Positions 56,176-64,000 of a stretch of 64,000 nt of DNA are shown here, piece by piece. A model generated the notes under the pieces. The model was not told where the DNA came from. It worked only from the letters and a program-made list of their open reading frames with translations, and ran no database searches. Source of the DNA: Lysinibacillus sp. PLM2 (lineage in GTDB: Bacteria; Bacillota; Bacilli; Bacillales_A; Planococcaceae). The first letter of the stretch is position 1. Every line of letters starts with the position of its first letter. The stretch spans positions 1,734,001 to 1,798,000 of the forward strand of contig AP025689.1 in assembly GCA_023168345.1 (NCBI GenBank), read 5' to 3'. A program made the translations under genes and the position numbers.

Positions 56176-57132
56176 ATGGAAGATCATCAACTTCATGAAA
56201 CCAGAACAACAAGGAAACGACAAAAAAAACGGAAGTTTCGAAAAGGTAGAGTCTTTATCCTCTTATTTGTCTTACTTATTGCAAGTGCTGCTCTTTACAT
56301 TTTTAATGAGTATCGTAGTGGTCTTGAATTAGCAAGTGAGACTAGACTTCCTGAAGAACCTTTTGTTGCTGACGAACCTATCAATAATGTTACGAATTAT
56401 TTAATTATCGGAGTAGATAGTAGGGGGGAGGAAAAGTCACGTTCAGATACAATGATGCTGTTGTCTTGGGATAAATCTACTAATGAACTAAAGCTCGTAT
56501 CATTTATGCGAGATATTTATGCAGAAATACCAGGATATCAATCCTATAAATTGAATACTGCTTATTTTTTAGGTGGTGTGCAATTGCTGAAAGATACTCT
56601 ATCTGGAATGTTTGATATTCCTATTCATCATTATGCTTTAATTGATTTTCATAGCTTTGAATCTCTCATTGATATTTTGGCTCCAGAGGGTATTGAAATT
56701 GATGTCGAAAAAGATATGTCTGCATATATTGGTGTATCGTTATCTCAAGGTGTTCAAAAATTAAATGGCAAAGAGCTTTTAGGTTATGCAAGATTTAGAC
56801 ACGATGAAAAAGGGGATTTTGGTCGTGTTGAACGACAGCAAAAAGTAATTGAAGCATTAAAAAATGAATTATTATCACCAAAAAGTGTTATAAAGTTACC
56901 GAAATTAATTGGGGCTGCGCAAGGATATATAACAACGGACATGACTACAGCTGAGGAGATAAATACAGTTACTTCAATCCTACTTGGTGGAGGAGTAAAA
57001 ATAGAAAAACTAACGATTCCTGTTGAAGGGACATATTCCTACGGTAGTTATCAACACGCAGGATCTGTTATTGAAATTGATATAGAGGAAAATAAAAATA
57101 AATTACATGAATTTATAAATATTGATAGTTAG
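56176..57132 (+). CDS. LytR-CpsA-Psr (LCP) family cell-wall glycopolymer ligase
   Basis: 318 residues. A basic cytoplasmic N-terminus (TRKRQKKRKFRKGR) leads to one TM (about 27-46) and an extracellular LCP domain that transfers teichoic-acid-type polymers from undecaprenyl carriers to peptidoglycan. Conserved blocks: NYLIIGVDSRGEEKSRSDTM, FMRDIYAEIPGYQSYKLNTA and the catalytic-Arg region YARFRHDEKGDFGRVERQQ. ATG 56176 with AAAGGAG. Divergent from msrA copy 2. Confidence 0.93.
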   Translation: MEDHQLHETRTTRKRQKKRKFRKGRVFILLFVLLIASAALYIFNEYRSGLELASETRLPEEPFVADEPINNVTNYLIIGVDSRGEEKSRSDTMMLLSWDKSTNELKLVSFMRDIYAEIPGYQSYKLNTAYFLGGVQLLKDTLSGMFDIPIHHYALIDFHSFESLIDILAPEGIEIDVEKDMSAYIGVSLSQGVQKLNGKELLGYARFRHDEKGDFGRVERQQKVIEALKNELLSPKSVIKLPKLIGAAQGYITTDMTTAEEINTVTSILLGGGVKIEKLTIPVEGTYSYGSYQHAGSVIEIDIEENKNKLHEFINIDS

Positions 57133-57208
57133 AAAAGCTATATCATAGAATTTCGCATGATAAAATAATTATAGTAGAAATTTGAATTGTTTTGTGTGAG
57201 GTGGTCTT

Positions 57209-58429
57209 TTGGAAAGAGAGAGAGAAATCGGCAATGGAAATATACCACGAGAAAAATCAAGGTTTTTTTCAACAAAATTCATACGATTTTTAGGTGGTAA
57301 AAATCTATTATTTATTCTAATTGCATTATTATTATTAGGTTGTGTCATATTTGTTTACGATAAAATATCCTTTATATTTTATCCATTGCAAGTTCTATTT
57401 GATGTGGTGATATTACCTGGTGTACTAGCCATCATTGCATATTATTTACTTAGACCATTTCATCGTATTTTGATAAATTGGAAAGTTCCACGAGTTTGGG
57501 GAATTTTTATATTATACTTAATCGTTTTAGGACTACTGACATTACTTATCGTTGCGGTATATCCTTTCCTTCGAGATCAATTTAAAAATCTTATGCATGA
57601 ATTTCCGATTTATTCAAGGTTAATCATTGAGAATACCGTTACTTTCTTGAACAATTCGAGTTTCCATGAAATTTTTGATAGATATAATTTTGATTATAAT
57701 GCGATGATCACGGATTTAACTGTAAATCTTAGTACTACTATAAAAAATACTTTTTCAGCTATAGCTTCTGGTGTTGCTTCAGGTATCACAGGCTTTTTAT
57801 CTAAATTAACTAGTATAATACTTTCGCTTGTTACAGTGCCTTTTATTTTATTTTATTTATTATATGAAGGTGAGAAACTTCCTAAATTTATTTTAAAAGT
57901 GTTACCACCTCGTATGAGAAATGAAGCTAGCCAAGTTATGAAAGAAGTGGATAAGCAAGTAAGCTCTTATATTCAGGGACAGATTTTGGTTTCGATCTGT
58001 ATCGGCGTTATGATGACAATTGGTTTTTTAATCATCGGTTTAGATTATGCGCTAGTTCTAGGTTTCATTGCAATGATTACAAGTGTCGTGCCGTATTTAG
58101 GTCCTGTAATTGCTATCACACCAGCGATAATTATCGCTCTAGTCAACTCGCCAATTATGTTAGTTAAGCTAGTAATCGTTTGGACAGTTGTACAACTTGT
58201 AGAGGGTAAGCTTATTACACCGAATATAATGGGGAAATCATTATCAATTCACCCAATTACCATCATTTTTGTGTTATTAACCGCAGGGTCATTATTTGGT
58301 GTTGCAGGCGTAATTTTAGGTATTCCGGGATATGCAATATTAAAAGTAGTGGTATCTCATTTATATCGATTACTTAAAAAACGGTACAATCGCTACGAAT
58401 CAGATCCAACTAAAAAATTTGAAGTATAA
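57209..58429 (+). CDS. AI-2E family transporter (UPF0118)
   Basis: 406 residues, seven or eight membrane helices in the usual pattern: two N-terminal pairs, a long extracellular segment (about 135-190), then the C-terminal block with PFILFYLLYEGEKLPKF, VSSYIQGQILVSICIGV, and ITSVVPYLGPVIAITPAIII. Family members export autoinducer-2-like molecules or act as Na+/H+ antiporters; the substrate is unknown. TTG 57209 follows GTGAGGTGG. Terminator downstream. Confidence 0.9.
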   Translation: MEREREIGNGNIPREKSRFFSTKFIRFLGGKNLLFILIALLLLGCVIFVYDKISFIFYPLQVLFDVVILPGVLAIIAYYLLRPFHRILINWKVPRVWGIFILYLIVLGLLTLLIVAVYPFLRDQFKNLMHEFPIYSRLIIENTVTFLNNSSFHEIFDRYNFDYNAMITDLTVNLSTTIKNTFSAIASGVASGITGFLSKLTSIILSLVTVPFILFYLLYEGEKLPKFILKVLPPRMRNEASQVMKEVDKQVSSYIQGQILVSICIGVMMTIGFLIIGLDYALVLGFIAMITSVVPYLGPVIAITPAIIIALVNSPIMLVKLVIVWTVVQLVEGKLITPNIMGKSLSIHPITIIFVLLTAGSLFGVAGVILGIPGYAILKVVVSHLYRLLKKRYNRYESDPTKKFEV

Positions 58430-58430
58430 A

Positions 58431-58475
58431 TAACCGGATTGTTTCATGGTAAGAAACAATCCGGTTTTTCTTTTT
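58431..58475. terminator. Bidirectional terminator between the AI-2E transporter and aminotransferase
   Basis: A perfect 14-bp stem, AACCGGATTGTTTC / GAAACAATCCGGTT, with T-run on the plus-strand side. Confidence 0.9.
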
Positions 58476-58482
58476 TTATTTA

Positions 58483-59649
58483 TTAAACAGCTAAACTTTT
58501 TAATTTTTCAATGGCTTTTTTGAGTAAATCCACAGGTTGCACTAGGGCAACACGTACATAGCCTTCCCCTTCAGTACCGAATTCAGTTCCAGGTACCATA
58601 ATAACTCCTGTTTGTTCGATTGCTTTAAATGCAAACGTTACACTATCCATTTTATAAGGATACTTAGCCCAAATGAACATTCCTCCATTTGATGGAGCAA
58701 CATCCCAACCAAGTTCCGTTAAACCTTTCGTTAAAACTCGATGTCTTTCTGAAAATGTTTTGCGCAGTTCTGCTGTGATCTGTTCTGCATGATCAAGTGC
58801 CAAGGCAGCGGTTGATTGAATAGGATCGAAAATTCCAAAATCAAGATTTGACTTTAATTGTTGAATAATTTTAATCATCTCTGCATTACCGACAATATAT
58901 GCTACACGAGCTCCTGCTAAACTGAAGCTTTTTGAAAGAGAGTTTATTTCTAATCCAACTTCTTTTGCTCCAGGTGCTTCTAAAAAAGTAATCGGTTTAT
59001 CGCCAGTGAAGTAATACTCCGAATAAGCTGCATCATGTAATACGATAATGTTATATTTTTTTGCAAATTCTACAACTTCCGTAAAGTATTCAATAGAAGG
59101 TGAGGCAGGCACTGGATTACCAGGCATATTTATTATAAGTAATTTCGCCTTATTAGCAACGTCTTCAGGGATCGCACTCAAGTTTGGTACAAAACCTCTT
59201 TCTTCGTCTAAAGGTACAAAATATGCTTGAGCACCAGTTAAGTTAATACCAGCATTGTAAGCAACATAGGATGGATTTGTTGTTAATACGATATCACCAG
59301 GGTCACAAAATGCTACTGGCAAATGGACTAATCCTTCTTGGGAACCAATCGTTTGAATTACTTCTGTTTTTGGGTCAAGCTCAACATTATTTACTCTTTT
59401 ATAGTATCTAGCTACTGCTTCTTTAAATTCATTCGATGCAGCTAATGTATAGCCGTAAGATGTTGGAAGTTTACTTAGTTTAGAAAGATGTTCACGTAAC
59501 ATCTCATGTGGTGGAATATCAGGGCTTCCAAGACTTAAATCAATTAACTCAAGACCGTTTTGTTGCTGTAATTGTTTAGCATAACTTTTTAGTTCAGAAA
59601 AAATAGCTGGCTTAAATAATGACATTTTCTTAGATGGTATTATATTCAA
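58483..59649 (-). CDS. Class I/II pyridoxal-phosphate aminotransferase (LL-DAP aminotransferase/MtnE-like)
   Basis: 388 residues from TTG 59649 with TAAGGAGTG 8 nt upstream; the longer frame covers the SD. Fold-type I signatures: LSLGSPDIPPHEML, the substrate-site YGYTLAASNEFKEAVARYY, NMPGNPVPASPS, the PLP-phosphate Asp/Tyr in HDAAYSEYYF, and the Schiff-base Lys in INSLSKSFSLAGAR. Overall layout resembles LL-diaminopimelate and methionine aminotransferases rather than PatA. Substrate not decidable from sequence. Monocistronic. Confidence 0.88.
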   Translation of the reverse strand: MNIIPSKKMSLFKPAIFSELKSYAKQLQQQNGLELIDLSLGSPDIPPHEMLREHLSKLSKLPTSYGYTLAASNEFKEAVARYYKRVNNVELDPKTEVIQTIGSQEGLVHLPVAFCDPGDIVLTTNPSYVAYNAGINLTGAQAYFVPLDEERGFVPNLSAIPEDVANKAKLLIINMPGNPVPASPSIEYFTEVVEFAKKYNIIVLHDAAYSEYYFTGDKPITFLEAPGAKEVGLEINSLSKSFSLAGARVAYIVGNAEMIKIIQQLKSNLDFGIFDPIQSTAALALDHAEQITAELRKTFSERHRVLTKGLTELGWDVAPSNGGMFIWAKYPYKMDSVTFAFKAIEQTGVIMVPGTEFGTEGEGYVRVALVQPVDLLKKAIEKLKSLAV

Positions 59650-59823
59650 CGTGAAACACTCCTTAAAGTCAAACAAAATATAACTTCAATTTTAACATAC
59701 CCATATGAAAAATTCTTCATGAAGGTAAGAAATTATGGAAGTTATAGACAAATATAATATAATTGTTATCATGAGAAATTTCGTATTCTTATAATAAACT
59801 TATAGAAAAATGGATGTGAGGAC

Positions 59824-60630
59824 ATGATAATACATTCTTTAAGTGGTCCTAGTGGTACTGGAAAGAGTACGAGCGCACTTCAATTTGCTCATGAATATGG
59901 TATTCGAGCAATTATCGATGATGGTTTATTAATCATTGATGGAGAGAAAAGGGCAGGTACATCTGCAAAGTTTGAGAAAAATTCTTTAAAAGCTATTCGA
60001 AGAGCTATTTTTGAAGATGACATACATAAAGAAGAAGTCATTCAAACATTGATTGATTATAATATTGATTCAATTTTAATCATTGGAACGTCGGACAAAA
60101 TGACAAAAAAGATTGCAAATAAATTGAATTTAGGTGACATTCATTATTATCACTATATAAATGAGGTGCGAAACAAACAAGAAATTCAAATCGCACAATT
60201 TGTTCGTTTAACTCAAGGAATGCACGTCATGCCGATTCCTTATAAACAAGTAGAACAAAATTTTTTTAAACGTTTTATAAGAAAAGGGATTGAAATTTTC
60301 TCGAAAAATAAAGAAAAAATAGGGGAAACAACGATTGTTCAACCAGATTTCCATCAGCAAAGAATTGATATATCTCATAAAGTATATATAGATTTAATTC
60401 GTTTTATATTGAATCAATACGAATATGTTGCAAAAGTAGAAACGATTCATTTTTCCATGAAACAATATCAGCCAATTGTTTATATTGCAATGTCAATTTA
60501 TGTACCTGATCGTTCTACCGTTGCTGAAAAAATGGGACGATTACAAGAGCTGATTTGTGAACAATTTTTTCAGCATTTTGAATTTGAGCCTAAAAAAGTT
60601 CATCTTTATATAAAAGGAATTCAACAGTAA
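59824..60630 (+). CDS. P-loop nucleotide-binding protein with an Asp23-like C-terminal region
   Basis: 268 residues. The N-terminus is an ATP/GTP-binding domain with Walker A SGPSGTGKST (residues about 7-16), then IRAIIDDGLLIIDGEKRAGT and SILIIGTSDKMTKKIANKL, suggesting a small kinase- or AAA-like domain. A middle basic region (about 140-165) follows. The C-terminal part (about 185-268, with YEYVAKVETIHFSMKQYQP and VAEKMGRLQELICEQFF) reads like the Asp23/Gls24 alkaline-shock fold. No signal or TM. ATG 59824 follows GTGAGG. I do not recognise a named function. Confidence 0.75.
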   Translation: MIIHSLSGPSGTGKSTSALQFAHEYGIRAIIDDGLLIIDGEKRAGTSAKFEKNSLKAIRRAIFEDDIHKEEVIQTLIDYNIDSILIIGTSDKMTKKIANKLNLGDIHYYHYINEVRNKQEIQIAQFVRLTQGMHVMPIPYKQVEQNFFKRFIRKGIEIFSKNKEKIGETTIVQPDFHQQRIDISHKVYIDLIRFILNQYEYVAKVETIHFSMKQYQPIVYIAMSIYVPDRSTVAEKMGRLQELICEQFFQHFEFEPKKVHLYIKGIQQ

Positions 60631-60762
60631 ACATTTCTTTTTAGGTATCATTACAAATGAGGATGTCCCTTAATTTATAGAAGCTAATAGGGAGCCTTTT
60701 TATGATTTGTATTCAAAAAGACTGCAATATACATAACCTTAAGACAGCCTTTTCATTCGGAT

Positions 60763-61563
60763 TTAATTTTCTTTTTTTCGTGTGAATTTTGGAGTTCTTT
60801 TTTCTACAAATGCACGAACCCCTTCGGGAAAATCTGTTGGATCAACAAATGACGTAGAGCTCTTCCATAATACAGGGGATGTATCTAAACATTCTCTAAC
60901 GGAATTTTTTACAGCTAATAGAGATGCAGGCGACATTCCAGCTACTAGTTTACCCATGCGAATTGAAAATCGATTTAGGTCCTTTTCAGCAACTAAATAG
61001 TTTAATAAACCAGCCTTATATGCTTCCTCAGCTTTATACATTCGACCTGTATAAACAAAATCCTTTGTAGCTGAAGGTCCGACTAAATCGACAAGTCGTT
61101 TAGCAAATTTATTATTGAGTGTAATTCCCAATTTACCAACAGGTATACCTAAACGTGCATTATCTGAACCGATGCGGATATCACATGCTAAAGCTAATTC
61201 TAGTCCAGCCCCCATAGCAGGGCCGTTAATGACACCGATGACGGGTAAGGGTAAGTTTTCGATAGTGGAAATCGTTTTTTCCATTTGTACAAATGCTTCC
61301 TCAGCTTTTTCTAATGAAATTGCATTGAATTCCTTTATATCTGATCCCGCAGTGAAATTTTCACCCGAACCTTTAATGATTAGCACTTTATTTTTGGGAT
61401 TATTCAAGGTTTGTACAGCTATCTTTGCTAGTTCGTCCCACATATTAGCTGTTAGTGCGTTTTTTGCTTGTGGACGATGTATCGTAATAATCGCCAATCC
61501 AGCTGTTTCTTGATAGATTATTTTTGCATCCTCTTCGTGCATTCGTGTTGTACGTACTTGCAT
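60763..61563 (-). CDS. Enoyl-CoA hydratase/isomerase family protein
   Basis: 266 residues from ATG 61563 (SD AAAGGGGATG); the upstream 31-codon extension is unsupported. Crotonase fold: ITIHRPQAKNALTANMWDEL, oxyanion-hole residues around FTAGSDIKEF and NGPAMGAGLELALACD, the latter carrying the first catalytic Glu position (GLELA). The second Glu expected near the PE-KLG motif is Val (GIPVGKLGIT), so an isomerase, decarboxylase or other crotonase reaction is as likely as hydration. No fatty-acid genes adjacent. Confidence 0.88.
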   Translation of the reverse strand: MQVRTTRMHEEDAKIIYQETAGLAIITIHRPQAKNALTANMWDELAKIAVQTLNNPKNKVLIIKGSGENFTAGSDIKEFNAISLEKAEEAFVQMEKTISTIENLPLPVIGVINGPAMGAGLELALACDIRIGSDNARLGIPVGKLGITLNNKFAKRLVDLVGPSATKDFVYTGRMYKAEEAYKAGLLNYLVAEKDLNRFSIRMGKLVAGMSPASLLAVKNSVRECLDTSPVLWKSSTSFVDPTDFPEGVRAFVEKRTPKFTRKKEN

Positions 61564-61690
61564 ACAAACATCCCCTTTAATCATTGTTGTTATTATTATA
61601 TAACACTGAATAGCTCCAAGATATAAATCAGTCATTAAAGGGTAGACAAAAGGCAATTATTTATTTGTTTTATTAATTCTAGAGAAAAAC

Positions 61691-61861
61691 ATGTTGATTG
61701 TAACGTAGGCGGCGAGTACATCTGCTGCTTCGCTTTCGATTCGAGGAAAAGCCTTTCTGCGGGAACAGCACGAGCGGAAGACCCATTTTTTGCTTATTTA
61801 AGCGAAAAAATTAGCTAGCACGTATCCTGGATGCGCGACCGTCGAAGTGGAATTCAACAAT
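61691..61861. repeat. MITE-like dispersed repeat, copy 2
   Basis: 171 bp, same length and orientation as 19354-19523. The left terminus ATGTTGATTGTAAC is identical; the right terminus is degraded (AATTCAACAAT). Shared internal blocks: CGCTTTCGAT, AAAAGCCTT, GGGAACA-CACGA-CGGAAGA, AAAAATTAG and GGATGCGC. No coding frame. Confidence 0.8.
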
Positions 61862-62037
61862 TTTAAGAATAGAGAAAAAATATATCTCAATTAACCCTTC
61901 GAATATAGAGTTTTACAACTCATGACCTATCCTCTAGAAAAAATCTATAACAATTGAAATAATTTAATTATATTTCTATGTCCTCTTTACATATGTATTA
62001 TAATTAGGAGAGTATAATAGATTTTGGAGGGATACTT

Positions 62038-62187
62038 TTGGAAATCTCTGTTATTATTTTAATGATTATTGGAATTCTCATCTTGTGGAAGCTAACAAAA
62101 AAATTACTTTCACTTGGTTTAATTGCAGTCCTAATTTATTTTGTTTATATAAATTTTGATTCTATTAAGGAGTTAATCCCTTCTTAA
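62038..62187 (+). CDS. Tiny membrane protein
   Basis: 49 residues from TTG 62038 with TTGGAGGG 7 nt upstream. Two hydrophobic stretches (MEISVIILMIIGILILW and LGLIAVLIYFVYI) flank a KLTKKL turn; the end is DSIKELIPS. It is probably a two-helix membrane peptide. It sits 74 bases before the patatin gene in the same direction and may be co-transcribed. Family not recognised. Confidence 0.6.
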   Translation: MEISVIILMIIGILILWKLTKKLLSLGLIAVLIYFVYINFDSIKELIPS

Positions 62188-62261
62188 GTAAAAAATTATA
62201 TATTTATTTGGTATATAACAACTATAGTTCTCTTGAAATATTACAGAAATTGGTGATTATG

Positions 62262-63125
62262 ATGGATTTAGTTAATGTGAAAAATACGAGCTTAATTTTG
62301 GAAGGTGGAACATTTCGTACGGTATTCACTGCAGGGATTTTAGATACTTTTTTAGAGAATGAAATCCTGATGCCCTATATTATTGGTATATCAGCGGGCG
62401 CCATTAATGCATGCTCATATATTTCAGAGCAAAAAGAAAGAACGTTGCGTGTATTTACAAATTATCGTCATGATAAACGGTATATCGGATTTCGAAATTT
62501 TATAAAAGAGAGAAGTCTTTTTGGTTTAAATTATGCCTATGATGTTATTCCGAATCAATTAGATAAGTTTGATTGGGAAGTATTTCAATCCTATAAAGGC
62601 TCGATACAGTTTGGTGTAACAAACGCCAAAACAGGACAAGTAGAATACAAGAATGCTCTAGAAATGGATAAAAGCTGCACACTATTACGGGCCACTTGTG
62701 CAATTCCTGTTCTTTTCCCCGAAATAAAAATAAATGAAACACCATATTTTGATGGAGGCCTCGCAGATCCAATTCCTATACATAAAGCAATACAAGACGG
62801 ATATGAAAAACATGTCATCATTTTAACTAGACCTCAAGGCTATCGAAAACAGTCGGATCGCCAGAGTAAATTAACAATGAGATTATTGCAGGTACGTTAT
62901 CCTAAACTGGTAGATACGATGAAAAAACGCGTTATTCGATATAATGAAACAATGCACTTAATTGAAAAGCTTGAAGCAGAAGGAAAGGTGTTCGTTTTTC
63001 GACCTGATTACCCAGTACAAAGTTTAGAAAAAGACATAAACGTAATGCGTAAAAGCTATGAAATGGGTTATAAACAAGCGATGGAAAAAATGGACGAGCT
63101 TAAACAATTTCTAGATATAAAATAA
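62262..63125 (+). CDS. Patatin-like phospholipase family protein
   Basis: 287 residues. Patatin catalytic dyad: Ser in GISAGAIN (nucleophile elbow GxSxG) and Asp in FDGGLADPIP; the oxyanion loop is EGGTFRTVF instead of the usual GGGxxG/R. Such proteins are acyl hydrolases on phospholipids or related esters; the bacterial short form has no signal. Start ATG 62262 with GGTGAT upstream (ATG 62259 adjacent). A bidirectional terminator follows. Confidence 0.9.
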   Translation: MDLVNVKNTSLILEGGTFRTVFTAGILDTFLENEILMPYIIGISAGAINACSYISEQKERTLRVFTNYRHDKRYIGFRNFIKERSLFGLNYAYDVIPNQLDKFDWEVFQSYKGSIQFGVTNAKTGQVEYKNALEMDKSCTLLRATCAIPVLFPEIKINETPYFDGGLADPIPIHKAIQDGYEKHVIILTRPQGYRKQSDRQSKLTMRLLQVRYPKLVDTMKKRVIRYNETMHLIEKLEAEGKVFVFRPDYPVQSLEKDINVMRKSYEMGYKQAMEKMDELKQFLDIK

Positions 63126-63126
63126 A

Positions 63127-63165
63127 AATTCGGGTAGCTGGATTAATCGCTACCCGAATTTTTTA
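63127..63165. terminator. Bidirectional terminator between the patatin and PTS genes
   Basis: A perfect 12-bp stem AATTCGGGTAGC / GCTACCCGAATT is followed by T-run; it sits between convergent genes. Confidence 0.9.
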
Positions 63166-64000
63166 TTCATATGTTACTTTATAGTCTTCAGCTTCAAACC
63201 ACTGTAATTTCTTTTCAAATAGTTTTAAGAATAGTACATTTAAGATAATTGGCAACGCAATAAATAAAGAAAAGGCGATTGTTACACTTTCCAAACTCCA
63301 TCCAACCATATCTAAATATTTAAGCGGCCCAACGAATCCCGCAAGACCAAATCCCGCACTGTAGGAATCCCCGATGATTTGGAATATACTTGATAAAGCA
63401 CCTAATATCGCAGCTGTTAGTACCATAGGTAAAGCGATTTTTGGCTTCATAAAGAAGTTTCTCATTTGTATTTTAGCAGAAGCAATATGTGCAATTGCAG
63501 TTCCTAAGTTGTTCGCTTTATAAGCAGCGATACACATTCCAACACCTGATGCAGCAACACCAAGGTTTGCAGCACCTGCTCCAACGCCTGTAATCATAAT
63601 TGCTGTTGCAACGCCTATTGTTGAAATAGGTGAGATGATCAAAATGGAGAAAATCATTGCGATTAACGCACCCATTAAAATTGGCTGTAAATCAGTAAGA
63701 TAAGAGATTCCGTAACCAAGATTTAGACATCCATCTTTTACATACGGAAGAATTGCAAGCCCTATTAATCCTGGAATAAATAGTGTCAGAGCGGGCATCA
63801 GTAATAATGTCCATTGTTTTAATTTTGAATCTAAAAATTTTACAAATAACACCGCGATAGCAGAAGTAATCCCAATATTAACAACAGTACCAATTCCTGC
63901 AATTTGCAACGAACCATCTTCTAAAACAGTAGTGACACCACTACCAATAAAAGCAGCTAAACCAATAGAACACATTTGTATAGGAGACAATTTAAATTGA
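63163..64000 (-). CDS. PTS EIIC-type membrane protein (PTS_EIIC_2 family), 5' end outside window
   Basis: At least 279 residues, open through the window edge without a stop, so the start lies beyond 64000. About eight membrane helices. The pattern QIAGIGTVVNIG, PGLIGLAILPYVKDG, ISPISTIGVATAIMITGVGAGAANLGVAASGVG and QMRNFFMKPKIALPM fits the stand-alone PTS_EIIC_2 family, which lacks linked IIA/IIB domains. Substrate unknown. The internal TTG at 63990 should not be taken as the start. Confidence 0.85.
   Translation of the reverse strand, partial: QFKLSPIQMCSIGLAAFIGSGVTTVLEDGSLQIAGIGTVVNIGITSAIAVLFVKFLDSKLKQWTLLLMPALTLFIPGLIGLAILPYVKDGCLNLGYGISYLTDLQPILMGALIAMIFSILIISPISTIGVATAIMITGVGAGAANLGVAASGVGMCIAAYKANNLGTAIAHIASAKIQMRNFFMKPKIALPMVLTAAILGALSSIFQIIGDSYSAGFGLAGFVGPLKYLDMVGWSLESVTIAFSLFIALPIILNVLFLKLFEKKLQWFEAEDYKVTYE

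Overview
The window is AT-rich DNA with Bacillales-type gene content and signals: strong Shine-Dalgarno boxes, many TTG/GTG starts, intrinsic terminators after most units, a gerA-type spore-germination operon, flotillin FloT, XpaC/TelA, OdhAB, YozE and SigW-type promoters. It most likely comes from an endospore-forming Planococcaceae/Bacillaceae chromosome of the Lysinibacillus/Ureibacillus/Solibacillus kind. That placement is inference; no rRNA or tRNA gene is present to test it.

Layout. 1-7160: the end of a xanthine dehydrogenase operon followed by a BMP-type nucleoside/purine ABC importer (purine salvage and catabolism). 7.4-8.7 kb: a membrane GGDEF protein. 8.8-13.5 kb: thyA and dfrA, separated by about 3.2 kb of accessory DNA (YD/RHS-repeat remnant, decayed ORF, small lipoprotein, colliding small ORFs) and by a cyclic-di-AMP (ydaO-type) riboswitch that precedes a divergent DapB paralogue. 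13.6-19.6 kb: nfeD/floT with a consensus SigW promoter, a PAQR/hemolysin-III protein, DegV, YpmS, MsrA and MsrB, then a MITE-like repeat. 19.6-25.2 kb (minus strand): gerB-gerA-gerC operon and a chemoreceptor. 25.3-28.4 kb: YozE and deoD, then a decayed integrative element bounded by a 53/55-identical duplication of the deoD 3' end. The element holds an integrase relic and a lone CheY-type regulator preceded by a cyclic-di-GMP (GEMM-I) riboswitch. 28.4-36.4 kb: Ctp protease, CobW-type GTPase, orphan MurG, GNAT, DapF and an ArlRS/YkoGH-like two-component pair. 36.6-40.8 kb: odhAB.

41.0-43.7 kb: a lysine riboswitch (L-box) followed by a three-gene amino-acid ABC importer, so the substrate is probably lysine. 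43.8-45.4 kb: ECF sigma/anti-sigma pair and a tiny membrane peptide. 45.4-47.9 kb: a complete IS21-family element with a 6-bp target duplication and a frameshifted istB. 48-53 kb: DUF6501-like protein, telA/xpaC (second SigW promoter), acylphosphatase, DUF1033 protein, a cold-shock gene with a terminator-like hairpin in its leader, and an ABC-F ATPase. 53.2-56 kb: HMG-CoA lyase and a second msrA whose 3' end was hit by an ISL3-family element (8-bp target duplication). 56-64 kb: LCP ligase, AI-2E-type transporter, aminotransferase, a P-loop protein, enoyl-CoA hydratase, a second copy of the MITE-like repeat, a tiny membrane protein, a patatin-like lipase and a partial PTS EIIC.

Connections. 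Three nucleotide- or amino-acid-sensing riboswitches lie in one window (c-di-AMP, c-di-GMP, lysine). Two of them touch the diaminopimelate/lysine branch, together with dapF: the c-di-AMP switch precedes a DapB-like reductase and the lysine switch precedes a transporter. The strongest candidates for something not yet described are the c-di-AMP-switched DapB paralogue and the c-di-GMP-switched stand-alone response regulator carried inside the deoD-targeted element.
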